Below are positions 20,885 through 31,457 of a DNA stretch of 64,000 nt, in pieces. The notes below the pieces were generated by a model. That model searched no databases. It was not told the DNA's origin and saw only the letters and a program-made list of their open reading frames with translations. The stretch is from the NCBI RefSeq assembly GCF_905220415.1, contig NC_059567.1, positions 62,001 through 126,000 of the forward strand, read 5' to 3'. Each line of letters begins with the position of its first letter. Positions within the stretch are counted from its first letter, which is position 1. The position numbers and the translations under genes were made by a program. The DNA is from Colias croceus (Eukaryota; Arthropoda; Insecta; Lepidoptera; Pieridae).

Positions 20885-23440
20885 CTTCCATAGGTATTTA
20901 TAATAACAATAATGGCAATTTATTTAAGTATACGACAATCTACCATGAATAAGTTGTATACTTATATTTAAGTTTATTAAGTCATTATTTATTTATTAAC
21001 CAATGGAACGAAATCGTTTTCAGTAACTTAATGTATATGTAAGGTATAATGTTTAAACTATGTTCCTTCTGTAACTTAACTATACTTTTGACTAAATCCT
21101 GTACTGTACCTGTACTGTACTTAACCTGTTTTATTTTTTCCTTACATGACTATTGCACTACCTTGTTGATGTGGAACTAACATAGGTTATCTTCTCTCTT
21201 TTTTCTCACTATTTATCATGACCTGCACTCCAGGTCATTTAGAAGAGGTGAATGCTGCTTCTTCTGACGCATAATTTAATTCACTTTACCTGCACCGGCA
21301 TCTGCACCATTTAAGTAACCACTGTTTTCCCACATATTAAAATTATTATTAAACAATAGCTGTAAAAGACCTTATAAATCTTATAATTGGATTAGTAACA
21401 ATCTAAGTAAAACTTCGGTACAATTATTACCAAGTAAAATGCCTATAGACTAGGTATATACTTAAATATTATTTAATATCTATATTCTGTATGTGTACTT
21501 CGTTACTAAAACAATATATGTTCCAATTTTAATTCAATATACCTAATAAAATCGGAATGTAAATGTATATCTGTACCCTAAATAATATAATAAATATTAT
21601 ACGGCAAAATTTTAACCAAACATTAATTATTGGTTCATTATTTATTCTTATTTAAGCAACAACAAGTTATCATATATGATCCTTAGGCACAGGGAAGATT
21701 TGTTTATTTATTCGTTTGTCCGTCTCTCTTTAGTATCGCAATAAAGCGATTTATGATATATTTTTGGTGATAGTTTAGAGGCTAGAAAGTGGCAGCTTTT
21801 TTTTTATAGCGCATTAAAAATATTTAATTCATACAGAAACATGCATTTATGGTTCGCATTTGAATTCCTAATTGTATAAATTCCGATAGGTCACGCAATA
21901 TGAAAATGTCACATGTATTACAATGTTAAGTTCGATAATTATCAATAATTTAAATACCAACTTTTGGGTATAAACCACTCTGACAGAATTACAGGCTTTG
22001 TGGAGCTTGCTCTGCAAGTTGCAACAGTACAATAGCATACTATATTGTGCCATTGACTTCTATTGAACCGCTTTTAGCTTCTCCTGTATGTTCGTATGAC
22101 TGTATGCAACCGATTCTTTTCGATTCGCTAATGACCTACCCAAACCGTACAGATTTAACTTCAGTGACAATATTACAACAATTTATTGACAATACAATAA
22201 TTAATATTTAGTAAAGCGTGATTAATTATTACTTTTTTTTATACCTTCTATTTGTAACCTCAACACACACGCGGTGTTGTTCATTGTATGGTTATTACAT
22301 TAATAACACATATTTAAAATTTAATTAATGTAACGAACCTAAAACGAATCACAATGTATCATTTTGTTGATGACATTTTTTATTATTATTTTTTTTTAAT
22401 TTATTTGTTACTTATGATAACATTTGTATGTATTTGTATTACTGACAACGTAATAGCCACTTGAAAAAAAAAGAAAAAGAAGATAACTTTATGACAATAA
22501 TAATGGCTTAACCATGGGCTAAACATTAATCACACATTAATGGTCTGAAAATGTTTTTTTTTTTTAACTGTACAATGTTAACTGTAACAATCAATAATAT
22601 AATATTTTTTTTTACCTATATTTATATAAGTATTTGCAATATTCAATTTTGCATTTCGAAATCAATACCACTACCACCTCAATATTGTAGAGATTAATAC
22701 TTGGAATATATTATATTCTGACTAAGGCACGAATGGTGAACTTTTCGCGATAATACATTTTTTTTATTTTTTTTTTGACAAGAAATCTTTAAGGTATTTC
22801 TTAATTGATAATATCTTTTTATTTTCAATCTAGTACGATATCTCTCATATATAATATGAGCTCTTAAAAGATGTATTACGTAAGTACTTTATGAATATGA
22901 AATCAGACCAGTCTTACAAACCACCATTAAAACTTGGATTTTATATGAATTGCTACGTTGTAAATCTTATAAAATTCTTAATAACTTTTTAAACTTGTAG
23001 ATAAGATTATTAGTGTAGGTATTGACTTTTATAATATTAAATATTTATTAATCTATTCACGTTGATGTTTCTGTTGCTGATTTTCTCATCTTTAATAAAA
23101 TTGGTGTTTTAAATTATAAAAACAGTCGTTATTAATATAGTAATAACTAGATGCACTTGCATATATACCAATATTTGCGGTATGATGTGGTTATGATCCA
23201 TTTTTTATTTTACATTAAATGTTCGTCTTGAAATTGACCTTTATTATCTATCTAAATATTTAAGCATTTGGCAGGTTGTTTGACACTATACACTATCTAT
23301 CAAAGTAATTATTATCTACAATTAACGATTCATATTTTATGCCAATTGTCTATTGTCCAACTATTGTCTTTCACGGTATATTATTGTATAAATTACGTAA
23401 AAGTTGTTTTCAACGTTCCAACATGTAATAATTAACAGTG
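20885..23440. other. LARD internal AT-rich DNA without genes
   Basis: No coding frame above background was found on either strand. The stretch has simple A/T runs and no tRNA-like or retroviral motif. Confidence 0.6.
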
Positions 23441-23447
23441 TGTTATA

Positions 23448-23735
23448 ACCCCAAACCGGGGTGCTACATTTCCGCTGAGGGAGTAGTGTTACATTACTGC
23501 TACGTTCCGTTTAGAAAGCTTCTACATACCTGCAACGTTCCCGCGCAGGGAATTGTCGCGTCCTTGCCACGTTCCGATAAGGAACCTCATACGCTGCTAC
23601 ATACCGCTTAAGACCCATCTTCAGTAGTACTACGACATTGCTACGATTGCGCTGAAGGATTACTGCGACGTTCCCGCTGAGGAAATCCTTCTACGTCTTG
23701 CTTGCTTCGGCTCCTTAATTCCTGTTGAAGGAATT
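23448..23735. repeat. Array of short hairpins with mostly G-N-N-N-A pentaloops
   Basis: In this GC-richer island small stems recur every 30-60 bases: ACCCC/GGGGT with loop AAACC (23448-23462), TTTCC/GGGAG with loop GCTGA (about 23469), TTCC/GAAA with loop GTTTA (about 23505), TTCCC/GGGAA with loop GCGCA (about 23538), GTTCC/GGAAC with loop GATAA (23571-23585), TTCC/GGAA around CGCTGA (about 23671), and ATTCCT/AGGAAT with loop GTTGA (about 23718). Stems vary while the loop pattern is kept. No coding frame spans the island. Confidence 0.6.
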
Positions 23736-25061
23736 CAGCGACCAACCCTAAAGACACCCTACCGCCTGGCCTTCGCAACGAGACGCCCACTCCATGTTAG
23801 GTCCACCTTATCAGTAAGAGGAAGAGCCCTACCGGAGGGTTTGGTCCTAGACACACCACGACCCTTATTGTTACTGATATTTGTATTTATTTTATTAATT
23901 AACTAAATTAATTATCGACTGTATGGTGAGTAGTTCTTATTATTTTTATTTTTTTTTTCCACCTCAGCTACAACGCCACATAGTTTAAACAATAAAAATG
24001 AATAGCCAAATACCTATTATGTTGCTAAGTGTAAAACTCAAAACTCGGCGCGCGGCGTATCGGCTTGACCAATTCGGATAATATTCATATTCCAATAAAG
24101 AGCATAACAACGTCTGCCAGGTGGCTAGTTTGAAATAATGAATATTGAGACTACTCTGTATGTCTCTCTTTCCATTTATTTTTGTTTTCGAATGTTCATT
24201 GTTTTATTACCTTACCCTGTTTATGATTATTATACTATCACTTAGGTAACCTGTCTAACTTTATAGTTGTCGGTTAAATGTGCAATACCTATCGCAGATA
24301 TTTTAGGCATTGTTATCATTATGATTATTTGTGAACAAAATCTGCTATGAAATTACGAAAATATTAAGTCACTTTTAGATACGAATAATAAAAAAACTAC
24401 TGTAAATATTTTAGCATTTACTATTTATAATCTTAAAATTGTATTATTCCATTTTTTATTTGGATAACAATACTAACCATAAGTATTTTCGAAGATACAA
24501 TAAATCTTAAAAGAAACACTATCACATCTTTTTTTTTAATATATTACAATATATAATAATTATTAAAATATATAATACGTATTTAAGGGGAAGCTCCCTG
24601 AATTTTATGTGTTTTTGCATTAATATTCTGAAACAGGCACACATACAATCAAAATGAAACTGTAGTATATGATATTGGGTCTTTTTCTTTCGATGTACAA
24701 GACAGTTACGTAATTGTAACATTTTCACTCGATTCATTTTTTTTTTATTCAAAAATTATGCCTTTTTTTAAGGATTATTACATTTTTTAAAGATTTACTT
24801 GGACTTTACGTCTAAAATAAATGTTAACAGTAAGAAAATAGAGTTTACTATCGAATCCCAAGATATTATTTTTCTAGATTAATTATTACCTTACTTAGTT
24901 ATAAACGAAATAAGAATTGAGACTTACTTTTCGAGCTCGAACGCGATCAAAGAGCGCACGCGATATTCAACTTTATTACGGCTGTATTACCATCTAGTAC
25001 AGTAACCGGTCTCTCAGTGCCAGAAATGAGAAAGGGAGCCTCCTCTTAAAATTCATAATAT

Positions 25062-25294
25062 GGGCATCACCCAAAATATAAACATTTTAAACGAGCATCA
25101 CCCGTATCACATCACTACAGGTACTACTGTATTGTAATTATATTACGACTGCCAGGCATCATCTGGTATAACATTACAAAGTACACACGGGCGTCACTCG
25201 TTTTTTTTTTGTACTACCAGGCATCATCTGATATAACATTACAAAATACACACGGGCGTCACCCGATTTTTCTTGACCACCAGGCATTATCTGG
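25062..25294. repeat. Array of seven short hairpins with constant C-R-T-Y-A pentaloop
   Basis: GGG-CATCA-CCC (25062-25072), CGAG-CATCA-CCCG (25092-25104, one A/C mismatch), CCAGG-CATCA-TCTGG (25152-25166), CGGG-CGTCA-CTCG (25188-25200, one G/T), CCAGG-CATCA-TCTGA (25217-25231), CGGG-CGTCA-CCCG (25253-25265) and CCAGG-CATTA-TCTGG (25280-25294). The last five form a ~65-bp tandem repeat. Different stems close the same loop, as expected if the folded form is what matters. The array lies about 0.9 kb inside the LARD 5' end after discounting the piggyBac insert. Confidence 0.7.
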
Positions 25295-25522
25295 TAATTT
25301 ACTAATTAGCCTGTCTAGGAAACTTACGTTCCTTGCGTGATAGCCATTAATTACTTCTTTTATCCAATAATGAATAATCTTAAATAATACTCGTGCAATT
25401 TCACATCGAGTAATTAAATAAGATATAAGTGGGTATTTGGTATAATTCTATTTTGTAATCAGACCAGTCTATTCTGAGCTGATCGGGAATCGAACCTTCT
25501 TAGCTCATTTAATCATGTTTAA

Positions 25523-26467
25523 CCCTAGAAGCCTAATCTACGCCTGCGAGGCGTACACGATTTCGAATATCGGATGTATCTTTCTAACGGTTAAAGCTAG
25601 CGCGTCGTACTCTTTAGTTATCTCAGTGGTCGACGGGAGCTAGAGGACGGTGCCTGTATCGTTATGGTAAGTTTCGCCATTTTTGATTTATCGAAGTGTT
25701 GCACGCCTGTGAGACGTATGTTTAGGCTTTGTGTAACTTTTAACTAAGATTAAGTGCTTTTACTTTTGTTTGTTTTCCGTGTATTTTATATCTTTTTTCA
25801 GCATTGTTTCAGTTATAAATATGTTACGGTCCAATATATTAAATAAAGACGACATTATCACAATTTTCAACGGAGAAGACAGTCCTCACGAGGATTCATA
25901 TTCCAAAGTTGAGGATGACCAGATTATCGACGACGTTCAAAGCGAAGACGAAAATTATGAGGTGTCTGAATTTGTTGCGTCATTTCAAGAATCTGGGCCC
26001 TCTGAAGAATCTAATCCAACCATGAATGGCAAAATTAGAGTGTATATAAATGTAAAAAATCTGTGTGTGGCGAGCACAAGGTTGATTTATGTGTAATCTA
26101 TACCTAAAGTTAATCTAGTCCTCTAAAGACTGGTTAGTTGTAATGTTTGATCTAAAAATATATAATTAGCGTAAAAAAATTGATACTCTATAAAAATAAT
26201 ATATGTTTTAGTTGATTTTGAAGAAGTTAATATTTTTGTTCCAATTTATGCACATTGTTTTTTATGTTGTAGCAAACAACTGTAATTATAGTTATAATTG
26301 ATAACAGTGTGGTTTTATTTTTAGTTTATTTCCCAAATTTAAATTTTCGCTTTATTAAAACAATAAAAATTAAACAATATACCTAAAATAAGGGCTTTTA
26401 TATGTGTACGCCTCTGAGACGTATATTAAGGCTTTGTGTACGTTCTATATAGATTAGGCTTCTAGGG
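25523..26467 (+). mobile_element. Internally deleted piggyBac-like element
   Basis: The 945-bp element is flanked by TTAA at 25519-25522 and 26468-26471 and has perfect 18-bp inverted ends CCCTAGAAGCCTAATCTA. A 15-bp palindrome ACGCCTNNGAGRCGT occurs three times (25540-25554, 25703-25717, 26408-26422); the second and third lie in a ~35-bp direct repeat. It sits inside the LARD and is therefore younger than it. Confidence 0.9.
25820..26096 (+). pseudogene. piggyBac transposase remnant
   Basis: The frame from ATG 25821 encodes an acidic N-terminus rich in D and E (E-D-D-Q-I-I-D-D-V-Q-S-E-D-E), as in piggyBac transposases. It then jumps to a short tail. In a shifted frame the tail reads C-K-K-S-V-C-G-E-H-K-V-D-L-C-V (26061-26094 region), matching the Cys/His-rich C-terminal domain of these enzymes. 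The catalytic DDD core between them is deleted. The remnant cannot transpose by itself. Confidence 0.75.
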
Positions 26468-26471
26468 TTAA

Positions 26472-27114
26472 CCAATCCTCTAAGCAGGTTCTTACATATC
26501 AGTATTAATAAATTTATATGTAAACAAATGTCCCAAAATAATAATCTACAGCATCGACTAAACAAAATATCACATTTAGTCTCGCATAACGCAGTTACAG
26601 TCCTATGCATGACTACGTGAGTAGTACATACTGGACGACGCTAGCTGTATACTCGTACACTGTACAGTGTATTTATCATACAGGCACCATACGCTCGAGC
26701 AATAAAGCCAGCCCGCGTATGCATTGGTATCAGTATAGTTATGTTTACGAAAAACAATTTACAACACCTACTTTATCCTTCTGGCTACAATTGTTTAAGA
26801 GGTTTTGCTAAATCTTTATGTAAACGAAACCTTCGTTTTCTACGGCGCGGAGGCCTCTCGAAAGGCACGCACATGTTATTTTGTACTTTGTGCGGGTAAT
26901 TATTTTATGTAAGCGGCACAAAATATCATAATGAAAATAAGTATGTGTGTATATTATTATTAACTTTAATATTCGCTTCGATGTAACTCGACTGTGGATA
27001 TAATTAGTTCAATAGTTATCACAGCACACCTATTTCCTCCTTTTTTTTTTTTGTAATTTTTAGTATCAAAGAAAATTACTTACAATTATTCCCGATTTAC
27101 CTCGTCGCCAAAAA
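26472..27114. other. LARD 5' internal region, non-coding
   Basis: This covers the leader side of the minus-oriented LARD. The primer-binding site lies at 27100-27110. Short frames on both strands (68-70 codons) show no domain. Confidence 0.55.
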
Positions 27115-27269
27115 TGTAGTGTAAGTCCTTCCCTATTATCGGCTCTTAGACGCACACGACCTCTCACTCCGACCGCCTGCAGCCAACTGAGCTGTGTGAG
27201 CGGTGTCACCGTTGCATGTGCGCAAGAGATGACATAATACTTCCCTCTCTTTCACTCACATACACTACA
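27115..27269 (-). repeat. LARD 5' LTR
   Basis: 155 bp, identical to 20236-20390. The primer-binding site begins 4 bases inside it on the minus strand. Confidence 0.92.
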
Positions 27270-27637
27270 CCACACATAAGGAAAGCAGCATCAGCCGGTG
27301 TACGAAAACCGTTAAACTTGAAGGAAATCGACCTCGCTGATATCCAACTCTTAAACTTACTAATGAAGAAAGGTGAAGTTATGAGTGAAAGGACAATCAG
27401 TGAAAATAGTGAAAGTAGTGTTTTAGTTTTTAAAGGTATAAGTTTAGGAAACATAGTTCTAACAATTTTAATTATAATTTTAATATGTCTTGTATTCATA
27501 GTTTATAGGAAATCATATATGAAGTTAAAGCGAAACAGTAATGTTCGAAACCATCCCCATCCCCTTGAGGATAATTTCGAACGTATGGAGGGAGGAGTTA
27601 CGCATCCAGAACCCGCTGAATCGATATTTTAACAGTT
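27270..27637 (+). pseudogene. Errantivirus-like env, C-terminal part
   Basis: After the duplicated CCACA the env frame resumes in phase with the part that ends at 20235. It contains a hydrophobic membrane anchor (G-N-I-V-L-T-I-L-I-I-I-L-I-C-L-V-F, about 27451-27504) and a basic cytoplasmic tail. The last dozen codons and the stop lie inside the 3' LTR, a known errantivirus arrangement. The nominal ATG at 27216 belongs to the inserted LTR, not to env. Confidence 0.82.
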
Positions 27638-27872
27638 TACATAAATATTAATACGTGCAAGAATGTATTTACTTTGTTGCAGTTGTTATGAAATGTAAGG
27701 GAATGATTACGGAGAATCGCCCACTCAACCGTCGCGACGACATCCTTAATCGTTCCTAGAAGACGAGATCTTTATTCCATTGTATTGTGTTAGTCTAAGT
27801 TTCATCAGTTACACTTAAGTCATCTCACTGTACAGTCACTAATTAAATATTAATAAATTAAAATAAATCTTT
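27596..27872 (+). repeat. Errantivirus-like 3' LTR
   Basis: 277 bp, identical by eye to 17950-18226. It begins AGTTAC inside the env coding sequence. Confidence 0.82.
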
Positions 27873-28470
27873 TTTTTAAAAGTTATCACACGGTCGCTCA
27901 AACTTGACTAGGTATCTGTTAAAAATAAAAGTACAAAGAAAAAACAAATCTGTCACGGATGTCAACTCCTTGTACTTTTAAAAGGCGGGAAATATTTACA
28001 TTCATTTATAATATCGTATTCCAATATAAAAGAAGAGAATGAATTTAACAGTGTGTAAAAGATTGAAATATATCCCATATTTGAGGATAAAACTCATTAA
28101 GAAATACAATGTCATTATCAAATAATGTTATCAAAAATCATTGAGTTGTTTACAAATATATATTTGCCACCAACTGTTGCGTGTCGTATTTGTGAAGGTA
28201 TAAAGTGAAAACGCGTCTTAACTGTGAGTTTGTGTCAAATGACAGCTGCTTATGTCATATTATGTCAATGTCAGACTGTAAAACAGGATAGTGTGTTTAG
28301 TTTTAATTCTTGAATAAATTTATTACATAAAAATACATTATATTTTAGCAGTGTAAATTGATTAATATATAAAATTGCATAAAGTAAATAACCACAATTT
28401 TCCTGCAGGTGACAGTCACGCCATAATATAATACAAATTTTACGATGTAAATACTTTGAAACGATTAAAA
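27873..28470. other. Upstream region of the ANKZF1-like gene
   Basis: AT-rich with no reading frame of note. It should contain the promoter and 5' UTR of the gene starting at 28471, but no TATA box or initiator can be assigned with confidence. Confidence 0.45.
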
Positions 28471-29824
28471 ATGACTTCTAAAACGGATATTGTCAAGCCT
28501 AAAACAGTCAGGGTGTTCGATTTAGATGATTTTGAAAAACTCCTGAGAGGAATAAAAGTTGCAGCATGTATGATAACAGAATCACATCAAATTGGTAAGT
28601 AGTATGAAATATATCCTTAACATATGGATTTAAATGGTTCACCTAGTATGGTGTAATAAAACCTAATACCAGTATGAGTGCAATGTTATGAAATCCTTGT
28701 AATGACTTGTGCTTGCACATATAAGCATAAATTCTGTTTCCCACCTTATTTACATGTCTTTATGGGTACTACTTATGAAGTTACTTTCTTACCAATTTTA
28801 TCCAACTATGCATCAATGCTTTTAAAATTTGATTTATAAAATATCCAATACTTGCACAATATTTTTACTTGTGGCATTTATTTTTTATAATTCTGTAATG
28901 ATATAGTAATTATTTCATAAGGTAGAAGAGTATTTAAATAGATTTTATCATAATGAATGTAAATTTTTAGGAAATCTTATCTATAAAACTTCTTTTTAAA
29001 ATATTTCCAGCAGTAACAAAACATTAACTTAATCATAATATTACTTAGTTCAAAGAATTAAGTAATATTATGAATTATTCCAGTCGACGAACAAAGTGTC
29101 ATCAAGCGTCTAAACGCGCTAACATTAAATGGAGCAAGCGACGGTAACTGTTGCTCATGCTGTGGAGTGGGCCCTTTCGAGACTCGGGCGCAACAGACTG
29201 CACATTATAAACATCATTGGCATACACATAACTTGAAGAGAAAGCTGTTTGGGAAGTCTGCGCTGAGTCTGGGACAATTTAACTCAAGACAAGGTATTTT
29301 TTTTTAAATATAAGGTTTTGTTGCGTGTAACAGTATATTAATGAAATGGCAAGTTATAATAGAGATTTTATTATTAATTCATAAAGTCCCTGCAAAAAAT
29401 GTACTCTTAACAATATTTTCAGTCCATTGTATATCAGTTGAATTCATTCCTTTTCTCCTGAAATTAGTCTCTTAATATAATATTATTTGATTATTATGAC
29501 TATTTTTGTATGTGAACAAAAACTTGTTTAGGCAAGGCGATTGCATTTTTTCCTATTTCATATTTATGACAAACTTATAAGGCTTTACAAAATCACACTG
29601 ACTTACCAAATGTTAATTCATACATAACATCAAATACAATACAAAATCTATATTTTTCAGATGATAATTCAAGTGTATCAGGCAGTGACTCGGAGACAGA
29701 GAGTACAAACTCCAAACCAGCAAGTGATCTATTCGCAGCAGCGACGAGACATTGCAAGGCGTTCTTCACTAATAAAACTGGACAAGTCTTCTGTATATAT
29801 AGATGTATATTGCATCATAAAAAG
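28471..29824 (+). CDS. ANKZF1: ANKZF1/Vms1-like peptidyl-tRNA hydrolase, first three coding exons
   Basis: Exons 28471-28594, 29084-29293 and 29661-29824 join in phase with GT-AG introns (donors ATTG|GTAAGT, CAAG|GTATTT, AAAAG|GTTAGT; acceptors TTATTCCAG and TTTTTCAG) to give 166 codons with no stop. Exon 2 carries a C2H2 zinc finger of the ANKZF1/Vms1 type: C-C-S-C-C-G-V, F-E-T-R-A-Q-Q-T-A-H-Y-K-H-H-W-H and N-L-K-R-K-L-F-G. Exon 3 has a serine/acidic linker (S-V-S-G-S-D-S-E-T-E-S) and the start of the VLRF1 domain (N-K-T-G-Q-V-F-C-I-Y-R-C). In yeast and mammals this protein releases nascent chains from stalled 60S ribosomes in ribosome quality control. The catalytic domain, ankyrin repeats and C-terminus are not in this window; a large transposon block follows exon 3. 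It is either a gene with a very long intron or a broken copy. Confidence 0.82.
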
Positions 29825-30019
29825 GTTAGTAAATTAGATGTTTTATGTTGTTGATGATTTTCTAAATAAGAACTATTTGCTCTTATCATTTTTTTTATGA
29901 TTTCATTATCTTGGCTCTATTGCAGGCACATTTTAATATCAGATTTTTCTTATCTCTAAAATTACGTAAATAAAATAAAAAATAAAAAAATAAATAAATC
30001 TTTATTATTATTATTATTT
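29825..30019. other. Intron start and (TTA)n tract
   Basis: This follows the exon 3 donor. A run of AAATAAA and (TTA)n at 29967-30018 precedes the 5' end of the CR1-like LINE. Confidence 0.5.
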
Positions 30020-30416
30020 CTTATCTGACGTCTGACGTGATTTTGTTTCTGGGTGACGTCGCGGATGTCAAGCGCAGTGCATACATCTAATGCGAAATAT
30101 TAATTTAAAATCCTTAAGTACAGTTATACTTACCTGTTTGAAGAATAAAGTGCACAGAATTGTTAAGTGAAGTTTATCAAATGTTCGAAAGTGACTTTTT
30201 AAGTTCTATCGTGAATGTAAACAAAGTTATAAGTGCTTAATGAAACTGTTCACTATACATTATATTTTAATCTACCCAAAATATTAATGGTGCCATACCC
30301 TCATTCTGATTAACTTTATAATCAAAGCACAGATAACGCAAATATAGATCTTTTAACTTAGACATCAACCCATTTACTACTGCCATCTAGTGTGGTTACG
30401 CTGAACTCCAATCAAA

Positions 30417-31457
30417 ATGGTTAAATGCGATTCTTGTGGTAAATTCTTGTCACAGATAGAGGGCGTTAAATGTATGGGATGCGCTTTAGTGTATCACCGG
30501 AGTTGTCTGGGTATAAATTCAAAAACAAACATACCACAAACTTGGAAGTGCTCAGATTGCAGGAAAAAACATCCTAAGACTACACCGGTTATAGGTGCAC
30601 GCCCCAATGTCTTATCAGTTAATTTGCCGGGAAATGAATCAGATGAAGATCGAAACACTTCGTTTCAGTCAACTGTAGAAGACGGGCAGATAGATTTAGC
30701 TCGAGAAATACGGCTATGTCGAGATGAAATGCGCACTATTAGATCTGAGTTGCGGGATTTTCGTCAGGAAATGCAGAGCGTCGTTTCGTCAATATCATTA
30801 TTTGAGCAACGTATGGATGTCGAGAACAGAGTGAGTACTTTGGAAGATGACTTAAATATAGTTAAGAAGCAAAGAAACGTCGAATCTATTAGTAAACTAG
30901 AAAATACCATCGCGGTTTTGCAGTCGGACCTTCGCTCACGGGATCAAGGTCTATTACTCAACGACATAGAGATCAGCAATATTCCAGAGCATAATAATGA
31001 GAATGTCTATCACACTGTTGCGTTAGTTGCCGCGAAAATTTCAATGAAGTATGATGAACAGGATGTAGTTCATGCTTATCGAGTTGGATCACGCAACGGG
31101 AATGTCACCGAGGGCACTCCTCAACGTCCTCGTCCGATAGTTGTACGCTTTTCTCGAAAAAAGATACGAGACGAATTTCTTAAAAACGCTAGGATTCGTC
31201 GTGGATTGACAACGGAGGACATGAATTTAGTGGGCGAACCGAAAAAGTTTTATATAAATGAACGCCTTACGAAATATAACAAGCAATTATTCTACAACGC
31301 GCGTCAGACATGTATGCGCTTAAGGTGGAAATATTCTTGGACAAAAGAGGGCAAGATTTTTGTTAGACAAGAAAGTAATAAAACAGCCTTTATTATTCGC
31401 GAAGAGTCAGATATTATGAGTGTTTTTGGTTCACAAGAAGTTAGTTCTGATAAGTGA
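30417..31457 (+). CDS. CR1-like LINE ORF1 protein, PHD finger and coiled coil
   Basis: The 346 codons begin with a PHD-type zinc finger: C-x2-C near residues 4-7, C-x2-C near 19-22, H-R-S-C near 27-30 and W-K-C-S-D-C near 43-48. A coiled coil spans about 85-175 (R-E-I-R-L-C-R-D-E-M-R-T, S-K-L-E-N-T-I). The C-terminal half (about 185-330) resembles the FP25K/L1-type nucleic-acid-binding domain found in many LINE ORF1 proteins (V-V-H-A-Y-R-V-G-S near 220, V-R-F-S-R-K-K near 240, I-N-E-R-L-T near 280). It probably binds element RNA and multimerises. The ATG sits in a short 5' UTR and no stop interrupts it. Confidence 0.88.
   Translation: MVKCDSCGKFLSQIEGVKCMGCALVYHRSCLGINSKTNIPQTWKCSDCRKKHPKTTPVIGARPNVLSVNLPGNESDEDRNTSFQSTVEDGQIDLAREIRLCRDEMRTIRSELRDFRQEMQSVVSSISLFEQRMDVENRVSTLEDDLNIVKKQRNVESISKLENTIAVLQSDLRSRDQGLLLNDIEISNIPEHNNENVYHTVALVAAKISMKYDEQDVVHAYRVGSRNGNVTEGTPQRPRPIVVRFSRKKIRDEFLKNARIRRGLTTEDMNLVGEPKKFYINERLTKYNKQLFYNARQTCMRLRWKYSWTKEGKIFVRQESNKTAFIIREESDIMSVFGSQEVSSDK

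Larger units (their letters stand above)
20236..27269 (-). mobile_element. Non-coding LTR retrotransposon derivative (LARD-like), 7,034 bp
   Basis: The LTRs 20236-20390 and 27115-27269 (155 bp, TGTAGTG...CACTACA) are identical by eye, with the target duplication CCACA at 20231-20235 and 27270-27274. Orientation is minus: beside the 27115 LTR the minus strand reads TTTTGGCGACGAGG, a Gypsy-type primer-binding site after a 4-base spacer, and beside the 20390 LTR it reads AAAGGAGGGA, a polypurine tract. The 6.7 kb between shows no gag, protease, RT or integrase in any frame. It contains two hairpin arrays, a piggyBac derivative and a LINE-like scrap. Such large non-coding LTR elements depend on proteins of a partner element. 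The partner is not visible here. Confidence 0.88.
17950..27872 (+). mobile_element. Errantivirus-like (Gypsy) provirus, internally deleted and interrupted
   Basis: Order: 5' LTR, C-terminal half of integrase, env, 3' LTR. The primer-binding region, gag, protease, RT, RNase H and the first half of integrase are missing: the LTR end joins integrase sequence within about 10 bases. Env is split by the LTR element at 20236-27269. Without that insert the remaining provirus is about 2.9 kb. It is a defective copy. Confidence 0.85.

Noticed and set aside
24522..24752. 76-codon minus-strand frame in the LARD
   Set aside because: Low-complexity, lysine-rich translation of A/T runs; no Gag or Pol motif.
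23448..25294. CRISPR-like array
   Set aside because: The repeats are small variable-stem hairpins without constant repeats or unique spacers, and the DNA is eukaryotic.
25478..25502. tRNA-like B-box (GGTTCGATTCCCG on the minus strand)
   Set aside because: No matching A-box, acceptor stem or anticodon arm could be placed even after removing the piggyBac insertion, so neither a tRNA nor a SINE is claimed.
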